Shown here: positions 45,519 through 55,754 of the stretch, one piece after another
How the letters are laid out: the number at the start of each line of letters is the position of its first letter
Numbering within the stretch: the first letter of the stretch is position 1
NCBI GenBank assembly: GCA_949358305.1
Contig: OX442315.1
Coordinates: forward strand, 13,480,427 to 13,544,426
Source of the DNA: Strigamia acuminata
Taxonomy: Eukaryota > Arthropoda > Chilopoda > Geophilomorpha > Linotaeniidae
Direction: 5' to 3'
Length of the DNA stretch: 64,000 bases
Translations under genes and position numbers: made by a program
The notes under the pieces: generated by a model
Databases searched by the model: none
What the model was told of the DNA's origin: nothing
Seen by the model: the letters and a program-made list of their open reading frames with translations, nothing else

Positions 45519-46525
45519 TGTGGTGACCCTGGTTTTAAGTCGCCTAAAACCATTGTCTCCACTTAAATAATTAGATAATTATTTACTTAATATGGCACAC
45601 GCCAAAAGTGTGACTTGGGAGCGGAAATCCCCCAGGCACACTTTACCCTCTTTTGGGCCAAAACATTACATCAGAGTGATGATGATGATGTAATACATCC
45701 TGTATTGCACCAGAATCAGCACTCTGCGCATATTTTGTGCGCCGGACCAGAGAGTGCATAAAAGCCCCAAATTTTGGCGGCAGACTCACTCTCGACCACA
45801 TCACCAACAAGACCACAACTTCACTGCTTTGAAAAGGACCAAAACTCGTAACTTCAAGTATTGATCGTGTTAGTTTGGTGAGTTGAGATTCATCTTTGCT
45901 GTTTCCACTGTATTATCGGTGGAACCAGCCACATTTGCGCTTTGCGTGTAACCGCCATCGTCGGTTACCCGCACTTATACGAATCTCGGGTAACGCCCGA
46001 GAAAACCGCTCACTGTCGGTTATTGTGAGTCTCGTCCGACTTGTTCTGAGACTCATCGTTGTTGACACAGCACCAACGTTTGCCCGTGAACCATCGTAGA
46101 AACTGTGGACCACCGTGAGCTTTCCTCCGGAGTCTACAGTTGAAACCATCGAACGAGCGACGAAATTTGTCTTGACGAGTTCGCCTTGCCATTTTAGTGT
46201 ACGTGACAAACTCTGTTTGTTACGCGCCCAAAATATTTCCTTTGTTTAGCGTGAGTTTCACCGCTCACGCTTTATTTCATTTCTGTTTTCTTTCTAAATA
46301 ATTACTAGTCAAAATATTAGTATATTCATCTTAATCATTTGTATTTCCAAGAATAAAGTTATTTGTATTTTTATTTCAATTCAAACGGCAGTTTTCATTT
46401 CATTAAAATTACCCCTAGACACTATTTTTCAGCCAACCGAGTATGAGGCCTATAAACGGCATCTCAATTGCGGATCGACCAGGTAAAGGTAAGTATTTGC
46501 AGGTCGAATACCCGGAGTCGCAACA
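45519..46525 (+). repeat. Solo LTR of an alpha-related gypsy family, CGGT duplication
   Basis: The 1007-bp segment starts TGTGGTGACC and ends GTCGCAACA, with CGGT at 45515-45518 and 46526-46529. Its start, and the motif GGCACACGCCA near 45592, resemble the alpha LTR in reverse, so the families are related but distinct. It interrupts the old copia remnant. Confidence 0.85.
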
Positions 46526-46550
46526 CGGTACTAGCAAAGATGCCATTTAC

Positions 46551-46824
46551 TAGACTTTGACCGATATCAATATTTTGCAGTATCGCCAATACCGATACCT
46601 CCGCCGATATTAAAATTAAAATGTCCGACCCCCCGCTCCCCACCCCTCAAAATAAAAATAAAATGATTAAAATTGCATTTCTAAAAGGTATCGTTTTAGT
46701 CTAAAACGACACGTTTTAGAAACGTGTCAATATCGGTATCGGTCACACAAAAAAATATCGGATCCGAAATTGGTGAATACCAAAATATCGGCCGATAGCC
46801 GATACCGGTATCGGTCAAAGGTTA
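46551..46824. mobile_element. hAT-type MITE in the old copia remnant
   Basis: Ends TAGACTTTGACCGATA and, reversed, TAACCTTTGACCGATA form TIRs. The 8-bp duplication CCATTTAC is at 46543-46550 and 46825-46832. The interior repeats GATACCGGTATCGG-like palindromes and has no ORF. Confidence 0.88.
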
Positions 46825-48377
46825 CCATTTACACCTGCACCTATCGTTTGTGTTTGGGAACGGCTAATTAAGCCACAAAAAGGATGTGCACACATGGACT
46901 TTAAATATACAATCCAAGGACAGCCCAAGCCAAAGCTGCATTCAATACTGGAAATCGAGCGCTACTGTGCACAACATAATTGGGAATTTTCTCCCGTTAA
47001 AGTGGAATTTGTAACTCGGGCATTGCCTGATTCACCAGAATGATGTGGATGATCTTCAACTCAATGCGCTCAAAAACTTGAAGATGAAGAAGTTAACAAC
47101 GTTGAAATCATCATACCACGTACCTACAATGATGCCAACGTTCTCCTCAACGAGAACAATGGCAAAAAGCAATGGATAACGAAATTGGAACAATGACTGA
47201 TCCAGTTGTCTGGGAACTTGTCGAGCATCCAACAAAGGAAAAACCTGTTACCTGCAGATGGATTTACACCCTGAAGCGGAATATGAAAGGAGCCATCACC
47301 CGCTACAAGGCACGCCTGGTTGCACATATTGCGACTCCTACGATGAGGTCTTTTCACCTGCCGTTAATTTCTCAATCGTCCGCTTTCTGTTTACTCTCCT
47401 GGTCAGAATTCTGGGTTGGGCTCATGTCCAAATAGATGTTAAATGCGCATATTTATATGTGAATCTTCAAAAGACAGTTTATATGGCCCAACCACAGGGA
47501 TACATAAAGAAGGGACAGGAACATTTGGTTTGCAGATTGATTAAAGCTATTTATGGCCTACACCAATCAGGAAGGGAGTGGAATTCTGCATTGGATCAAG
47601 TTCTCCGCCAACTGGGATTTACTGGCCTTAATTGGTGCAACTGTGTTTATAAACTCGCCAATCATGTAATCCTCATTCTCTATGTCGATGACATGGTAGC
47701 TTTTGGTAGAACAATTCAACATGCCAACGATACCATTGCTCTTATTTAGTGGCATTTTGATTTAGTAATACTTGGACAGACCAGGAAACTACTCGACATA
47801 GAATTTGAATATTATAATAATAACCTCATACAGATTCATCACCTTGGGAAATGCAGCTATTTTATGGAGAGCTTTCAAGCAAAAGAGTGTTTTGCTTTCC
47901 ACCATGGAATCCAAGTAAGTTGCCCTGGCTTAAACGGTTAAAGATTTCATCTGGTTGGAGCATGTCCTTTGTGAAATCTTACCACCTGCGGATGGGATCA
48001 AACATTTTGCTGTGTTTTGTGACCACACCTCAGCTATAGACTTTTCGAAATATGCTATTAAAAATCGGTATACTAAGCACATCGACATCAAGTAACACTT
48101 CCTCTGTGCCTTAGTAAAAGACCATGTACTCATTATTCGTGGTAGCCAAATACACTTGTGCCCAGTAGCGCAAATTCAAATAGACATAACTTTTGGCCCA
48201 TTTAAGTTAAAATTTTCTTTTTTTTTTAAATAAAGGTCAATGTTTGTTCTTTAAATGACATTTATTTGTTTTAATTAAAAAAATTTGGTATGGTTTAAAT
48301 TTCATTATTTTATTTTTTTAACTTTAAAAAATACATTTGGCCCAATACACCCCATGGGTTCGAATAGTAGGTTCTGA

Positions 48378-51300
48378 TCAAACTTGCAAAGGTTGCACTT
48401 TACCACTACAAAATCGTTCTCTAAGAGCCCTTAATTTGTTGCCAGGAATTATTTGATGTTGGTCAATGTGTGATTGCATTCCAATTTGCAGCTAAAGAAT
48501 ATTACCAGTAAGACAAATGTTTATCTTAAAAAATTATACTCCAGAGTATGTACTTTTTCCATTATTTCTTCGGGAGTGTCAGACAGATTGTAGTCAATTT
48601 CTTTTCCAACAATGCTTCTAAAACAGAAGAATATTATTATTATTATTATTCGTTAGATTTTTTTTATTCTATAAGGAGAAATAAGCATTCTTACGTTAAC
48701 TTAACTGGTAGACCACCGACACATAGAACAGCCGCCATGTACTTCTTGGGTACTATTTTTAAGAGTGCTGTAAATAAATTTATTTTTAAAGTCAATAACA
48801 ACAGAATTGATTTAAGATTTTCTAAATATTTGAATGATGGAAAGAATGATCACAATTATATGCAACAAAGTTCCAATGACAAGCTGCTGCAGAGCAAATT
48901 TAATTCTGCATGAACAGTGTTTCAACTTTTCATTTATTCCATTTTTCATATATTTATTTATATTTATTCTTCTCATTTTTATTTACGTCTTAAAAACCAT
49001 GGAACCCAAAAAGCTTCCTGGATATTTCTCGTGAAAAATGGCACGATCGGCTTCATTTTACATAATAAGTAGCAAATTAGCATGGAGTTTTGAGTTTTTA
49101 ACATTATTGTAAAGGTAAAGATGTACCGAGTGCTAATTTTGTTACCCAGGCAATCAATAAAAATAAAGGCACATGGGCCAGATCTTAATAAAGAATTTTT
49201 GCAAAGAATTTAAATCCAAAAACATTAAAAACTTGTGTATTTATTGTGATTGGTAACAGAGTTATACTCCGTTTATTCCATCTTTTAAGCTGATTTTTAC
49301 GCACTATTTTCTCGTTCGTCGCTTTTACAATGTGAGCAACTCCTTTCCTGTTTCCAAGATGAACTCTGTAATTACTGTCGCTTAATTTACTTTCCTCAAG
49401 TCCACCGATTGCTATAAACATCTGCCAACCTTCATTTAAACGGTCGATAACTTCTTCTCTAGAAATTGCGCAGTAATTTACTGCTCGATGTGCCCGCTTG
49501 TATCCTAAAAATACAAAATAAAATAGTATTACATGCAGCAAAACACCCCCTTGAAACTTCACTGATCACACAATGGAGTAAAATGGACCGAAGTGAAAAA
49601 GTTGATACGGAGTATTAAAAATGAATAGACGCATTGTAAACTTATCCAATTATCACGAATACAAAAGTAAAATATTATGGTTGTGACGATTCTACCTTTG
49701 CGGGTAATATTTAGACAATATTACCTTCGAGATATAGATACAAGACATTGCTAAACCTAACAACAACCTAACTGAGATAATCTATGAATACTTACGTGTG
49801 TTAAATTGGAAATTTCTGTCCATCTCTAACGGTTTCCAAGATAATTTCCCAATGACCTTGAAGGAACAACCCGAGGTTAATTTTGGGTCGCCAAAAAATT
49901 GCCCCACCCAACTTTAATACTTTACCATCATTAAATTAGATACATTGTCAGCACTTTCTGAAATATTTAGCAGAGTGACAGACTTTTCTTTCACCCTGTA
50001 TAAGTAGGTTTAATGACAGAAGACGTGAGTAATCAACTGTCAGGCTCTTGTGTGTTAAGAATCTAAAGAGAAAACAAAACAGAAATTGGGGGTACAGAGA
50101 GGGGACCAGGAGATCACGTTTCCACTAATCAAAAATTCAAAAAAAATTGCCCACTTAGTCACAGCACCAAAAACAATGAAAGATTTCAAATATCGCGCAT
50201 CAAGCATATCGCCCACATTTGCCAGATTAAAGCGCAATTCTAAAATAGAAACACACAAACTGATCATTTAATGTTAAAAACTTGGTTTACACGCATTGTG
50301 ATTGCTGCAGGAGAGGTCATGGATAACCCACAGATCTTTAACAGAGTCAGAATGAATTTATTCCATCGCTACACTCACTACCAGCTGTGCATTGATGCAG
50401 AGCATCTCTTGTAATGAACTTCTGCTAGCAATTAATCAAAATGATGACAGTTAGAATTCAGGCTATTATCAAAGCAAAAGGGGTTGTAACAAAGTTCTAA
50501 TGTAAAAATTTCAATACTTCTGGAACGGAAACATGCAATATCAATATTTATGAAAATCTAATAATTGTTCATTTGCCTACTGTTCTTTCGTATTTTGAGT
50601 TTTTTACAATTTCTTTATCCTTCTTGTAGCTAATACTGCATACTTTAAGATAAAGTAAAGCAGTTATTCATTTACTTTACGTAGACAGGAGTATATGCTA
50701 TAAAATTTCAATACTTTTGGAAATGGATTGTAGCTATAATTGTTTGAGCCTTATTTATTCGGGGTGGAACATTTAACATTTATTTAGTGATAAACTCAGG
50801 GATAGTATGGGTGTAATAGTATATCCCCAAATTATTTCTGACCGTACCATATACAGAAACTTCCACTCTATGGCCAATGACAGTAATTAGTCGTTTTTGG
50901 TTGCCTTGGATTTTGCTATATGCGTATATCCCGTCAAGAGCCAGAGGACCGTGATATGCATAGTAGATAGCCGGTCCATCAGGAATATTTTCCCATCCTG
51001 TTAATTCATGACCTAAGGAGAACTCGTGAAATTATCTCATAATCACAAATCCATTTTCAAATACCATGCCATATAGAGCTAATAATGTTGTAATATTTGA
51101 TGACAATATTCATTTCTTCAGTGCCAACCTTGATGTAACCCTTCTTGAATTTTATTTTTATGTCATAAATATATAAAAGAATGGTTGGAATGGAATACAG
51201 AATGAAGAATAAAATTATTCCCAACAGGTATATCTGGAAAATTTATAATTTATTAAATGGAGATTAAAATGCTAAATTCTAAATCTGGAATTGTAATCTT

Positions 51301-51520
51301 CGCCGCGGCTCGTATTCGAGTGCGAATTTTAATTGCGGAAATACGGTATATTAAACGAATATAAGTTACTTACAATTTGAAAAAAGAAAATAAAAAAGAA
51401 AATTGCCGTCCATTTATAAATTGTATAAGCAAATGGTGAGCTGAATGTAGCCCACATTGTGTTATCAATATCCCATGAGAAGAATTCGACATTTTCAAAC
51501 GATGTATTGGTTGTCATCAT
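48378..51520 (-). CDS. TMEM68-like acyltransferase, copy E (8 exons, intact)
   Basis: Exons are 51374-51520, 51065-51233, 50848-51012, 49305-49504, 48987-49050, 48695-48767, 48554-48617 and 48378-48491 (996 nt, 331 residues). Every exon length and phase agrees with copies A and C. The donor after exon 4 is GTGCGT rather than GTATGT. Features are an N-terminal hydrophobic double segment (about 35-70), GHELTGWENIP leading to HGPLALD near residue 126, GGLEESKLSD in exon 4, PIVPFFTRN in exon 5, GGLPVKLT in exon 6 and an IIPGNKLRALRERF C-terminus. These align in order with vertebrate TMEM68. Its introns are free of large elements, so it is the best candidate for a working gene. Confidence 0.9.
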
Positions 51521-51627
51521 TATCTGTTTGCAAAATAATTCAAAATAAATACGATTTGGGAATTTGTTGGTTTGTGTGATTTTAGTTTGAAATAAATGGG
51601 ATAAGAATAGATGAGTAACTTCTTTAC

Positions 51628-51690
51628 ATATGTTTAACTATCACGTGTTGCAAGATAAATCTGACAACTTTGCTATAATGTTAATACAAT
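51628..51690 (-). other. Possible 5' UTR exon of copy E
   Basis: A conserved block ends at a GTAAAG donor (51622-51627), and an AG acceptor (TTTGCAAACAG) lies three bases before the ATG of exon 1. The same pair is present in copy D. The 5' limit is not defined. Confidence 0.4.
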
Positions 51691-53334
51691 GAATTTTAAA
51701 TACAATACCGGGAATGCCAAGTAATAAAACGTACAGGTGTTTTGAGTGCTTTGTGTGAGGTGTATGATCTGGAAGTAAAATGATTTGCATTCAAGATGTA
51801 TTCCTTTTCAATTTACCACGAGGAAAGTCACAAAAGAAACGGAAAACACTGCTTATTTATTTATTGGAATTTACTTTATGTTGGCTCACCGCAAACTAAA
51901 TAAATTTCTGAAATATTATTCCTCAAATTATAGCTAGACAGACAGACGTATGCAAATTGACAGGCCAAACAGCAACAATGTTTTAACTAACAAAGTTAGA
52001 CCAAAAGTATCAATCGTTAAGTATGCTTTATGGTAACAGCTGGCTTCTTTGTTTCTATGTGCAGCACGCAGTGAACTGAAAGCAGATAGGATCTGTGTTC
52101 AATACAGTTGAAAACTTTCTAAAGCTACAACCCAAAAGAACAATACTAAGCTTAAAAAGAAATTTTAATTTCTGGCAGTGCTATACCGACGCCCAAACAA
52201 ATAGTGATGGAATTTGTGAATTCCATAAATGATTGCGAAACTTTCATGTTCCATCTGCGCTTAGTTCTTCTGCGCAGCCGACAACAATGAACTCGCAAAT
52301 GCAATTGGTTTATGAACCCCATCTGGACCTAAATGTGACAAAAAGGCACCCAACAGGAGTGGCGTCGACAGTTAAAAATAGTTTTTTAGTTTGGTCGAAA
52401 TGTGCTCCTTCCTCAACTCCCATTTAGTGTCGTCCCGAGTTAGGTGGTAGAGTGATTCAAGCATAGTGGAGAGGTTGACGATGAAGCGACCGTAATAATT
52501 AATCAGTCTGAGGAACGACTTTATTGAGATGATGTCGGATGGACGAGTTGCTACACGCAAGACAGCGAGTTTCTAGATGATGGGAGAGATGCCATGTTTT
52601 GAAATGTTGAGACAAAGAAACTGCATTGACTGTTGCTAAAACGATACTTCTTACGATTCAGGGTCAACCCGACTCCAGCGAACATCGACAGGAGTTGATA
52701 CAAGTTTTGCAGGTGGATTGCATTGGTCTCACCTGTCACCGCAGAATCGTCAATATAAGGCTGGGTATTGCCCACCTTAGGTCATAGCAGGAGCAGATGA
52801 GATGCAGTTACTGTAGGTAGTTGCAATTATTATTTGTAGGAACTTTTTTTTAAACAATTGCAATGTATTTAGGTTATAATTTAAACAATTTCGCCCATCG
52901 GAGCAATAATCACATAATCAGATTTTTGTTGGGCCCTCAATAATTGAGTGATTACGATTATTGCAATAATCAACTAATCACAATAATCGCTTATTTAATG
53001 AAACCCCTTACTGTAGAATCCCGGGTTTCGGCACCAGTTTGAATAATCAAAACAACTTTAAAGTAATAAATCGTGAAAAATGACTAAACTTGAACTAACT
53101 GTGATTTCAAGCTAAATTTCTTGAGAGGCTACAAGGGTAACACAAGCATTTATTGTAACAAACTTTTGGGGTTTACACAAGTAAAAACAAAAATGTGGCT
53201 CAACCAGACATCTGGACAAGCGTCATCCAATTTCAAAACTAAAAACGCCTATCGAATGTTGGCTCTCCGTCGTTCCAACACTCCCCCGTCAAGTCTAAAA
53301 TTCGCTAGTTTTCACAGCTACTGCTGTGTTCTGA
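51691..53334. other. Spacer between copies E and F, with repeat debris
   Basis: Apart from the RT fragment below, this holds paralogous flank (about 52000-52200) and a possible Harbinger-type MITE end at about 53000-53013 (TTAATGAAACCCC, like the TIR at 38856). About 53030-53320 resembles the inverted-repeat segment near 19530-19930. No intact gene is seen. Confidence 0.45.
52376..52780 (-). pseudogene. Gypsy RT fragment (K02A2.6-like), frameshifted
   Basis: The minus strand first shows YIDDSAVTG and the thumb-like region, then after a frame change near 52555 the SFLRLINYYGRFI connection block and DTKWEL. These are the RT-to-RNase H parts of a gypsy Pol. No flanking LTR was seen. Confidence 0.8.
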
Positions 53335-54458
53335 TCAAACTTCCAAAGGTTGCACTTTACGACTACAAAATCGTTCTCTAAGAGCCCTTAATTTGTTGCC
53401 AGGAATAATTTGATGTTGGTCAATATGTGATTGCATTCCAATTCGCAGCTAAAGAATATTACCAGTAAGACAAATGTTAATCTTAAAAAAATTATACTCT
53501 ATATTTACTTTTTCCATTATTTCTTCGGGAGTGTCAGACAGATTGTAGTCAATTTCTTTTCCAACAATGCTTCTAAAACAGAAGAATGTTATTATTATTA
53601 TTCGTTAGATTTTTTTTATTCTATAAGGAAAAATAAGCACTCTTACGTTAACTTAACTGGTAGGCCACCGACACATAAAACAGCCGCCATGTACTTCTTG
53701 GGTACTATTTTTAAGAGTGCTGTAAATATATTTATTTTTAAAGTCAGTAACAACATAATTGATTTAAGAATTTCTAAACATTTGAATGATGGAAAGAATG
53801 ATCACAATTATTTGCAACAAATTTCCAATGACAAACTGCTGCAGAGCAAATTTAATTCTGCATGAACAGTGTTGCAACATTTTCATTTTTTCCATTTTCC
53901 ATATATTTATTTATGTTTATTCTTCTCATTTTTATTTACGTCTTAAAAACCATGGAACCCAAAATGCTTCCTGGACATTTCTCGTGAAAACTGGCACGAT
54001 CGGCTTCAATTTACATAATAAGTAGCAAATTAGCATGGAGTTTTGAGTTTTTAACATTATTTTAAAGGTAAAGATGTACCGAGTACTAATTTTGTTACCA
54101 ATGCAATCAATAAAAATAAAGGCACGTGGGCCAGATATTGATTAAGAATTTTTGCAGAGAATTTAAATCTAAAAACATTAAAAACTGGTTTATTTATTGT
54201 GATTGGTAACAGAGTTATACTCTGTTTATTCCATCTTTTTAAGCTGATTTTTACGCACTATTTTTTCGTTCATGGCTTTTACAATGTGAGCAACTCCTTT
54301 CCTGTTTCCAAGATGAACTCTGTAATTACTGTCGCTCAATTTACTTTCCTCAAGCCGACCGATTGCTATAAACATCTGCCAACCTTCATTTAAATGGTCG
54401 ATAACTTCTTCTCTAGAAATTGCGCAGTAATTTACTGCTCGATGTGCCCGCTTGTATC
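53335..54458 (-). CDS. TMEM68-like copy F, exons 4-8 only
   Basis: Exons are 54259-54458, 53940-54003, 53647-53719, 53509-53572 and 53335-53448, all open, with the same lengths and splice phases as the intact copies. In exon 4 the usual GGLEES reads GRLEES, a change in a block conserved in all other copies here. Exons 1-3 would lie above 54513, where a gypsy element begins, and are not in the window. The copy may continue beyond 64000 with a very large intron 3, or may be truncated. Confidence 0.8.
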
Positions 54459-54512
54459 CTAAAAACACAAAATAAAATGGAATTACATGCAGCAAAACAC
54501 CCCCCTGAAACT

Positions 54513-55682
54513 TGTCGCGCTCAACTCTAACCGTCGCTAACTCGTGGGTTGATTACTTAATTCGACTAACTCACTACCGCTTTGTCTCAAGCGGTTTACC
54601 CAAAGAAATGATTACACAGATATAAAAGGTAAAATATAATATAGATTTATTCTGTGGGACAATGTGTTGTGACCCGACTGGACCGGGGTCAACGAAGAGT
54701 TTCTCTCGTGACCTCGTTTCGGGTGTAAGGGGAGCCGCAAGCGCGTCTCCCTTCCCTCAGTGCATTGACATCTAGTCAATGGACAGGCGTCTGCCCTGAG
54801 GGAGTGGGGATGGCTCGTCCACCCCACCATTGGGTGATTCCGGTCACCTGTCAACCCCGCTTTGTGCAAAGGAATGTGCCTTGCACTGAGCGGGCAGAAC
54901 CAACACAACCATCAAACGAGAAACACACGTAAAACCCGTCGTCCTACAAGATCAGGCCCAAGTAAATATACTGGGATTGACCAAGGACAAAGGACAATTT
55001 ACCGTGAGTACGTTTGGTCAGTGTCAAACTCCGCAGAGTAACCTGCGAGATAAGATTACCACACTATTTTAGCACACCAGCTAGAAATAGTAAAAACCAC
55101 TCCAGTTTAGCGAGTTGTGCAGACAAACGGTCGCACAAGCCTAAACTGCAGTAAAACCACGACGAGCGTTCCCGCCGCTGTGTGACCGCCGGGAGCCAGA
55201 AGAGTCCGCCGCTGTGTGATCGCCGGACACCACACAAAAACCTAGACAACAGACCGAAGTAAGCCTTTTAACTAAGCATTCACTCGCGCCCGACCAGCGT
55301 GAGCCCGAAGGACCAGCCAGAGACGAGCCGAGGACGCCATATTGCCACGCCGGCCCAAGACGACATCACGTTGCTACAACGAGGACGCCATCTTGGACAC
55401 GCACGAGACAACAGACGACCTCGCCGATTCCAGCCAGCTTTCATCTTACCTTTGCCTTTCCATTTCCCATCACCCATTCCGATTTACATTTTACTTACCC
55501 TTTATAGATATATATATAAGATATATCTGTACATTGCCCCGCAGAATAAATCTATATTATATTTTACCTTTTATATCTGTGTAATCATTTCTTTGGGTAA
55601 ACCGCTTGAGCAAAGCGGTAGTGAGTTAGTCGAATTAAGTAATCAACCCACGAGTTAGCGACGGTTAGAGTTGAGCGCGACA
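54513..55682 (+). repeat. 5' LTR of beta, with 155-bp inverted terminal arms
   Basis: It starts TGTCGCGCTCAAC and ends GTTGAGCGCGACA. The first about 155 bases are the reverse complement of the last about 155, with one indel and a few substitutions. A TATA-rich stretch at 55505-55528 and AATAAA at 55544 lie in the right arm and suit plus-strand transcription. The left boundary agrees with the uninterrupted flank in copies D and E. Confidence 0.75.
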
Positions 55683-55684
55683 CG

Positions 55685-55702
55685 TGGGGGCCTGTCCGGG
55701 AT
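55685..55702 (+). promoter_or_regulatory. Primer-binding site of beta, tRNA-Pro type
   Basis: TGGGGGCCTGTCCGGGAT follows the LTR after a CG spacer, as in alpha, with one base different. Confidence 0.85.
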
Positions 55703-55754
55703 CAAGTCGAATAACTGATTCTAACCTGTGATTACATCATACCCAAAGCAAGAA

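Larger units (their letters stand above)
40411..48160 (+). pseudogene. Old copia element remnant, interrupted by three insertions
   Basis: Integrase sequence is recognisable at about 40438-40540 (FWSEALMTFNYLRNRV). It resumes after the inserted copia at 45209-45518 (KFDNRSHRGIMLGY-type block), and continues after a solo LTR and a hAT MITE. RT follows at about 47170-47750 with YVDD near 47682, and the end of RNase H near 48050-48100 (TKHID). Frameshifts and stops break it throughout. No LTRs of this copy were identified. It lies between copies D and E. Confidence 0.75.

Noticed and set aside
54612-55658. Several ORFs between copy F and beta Gag
   Set aside because: They lie inside the beta LTR; two share peptide ends only because of its inverted arms.
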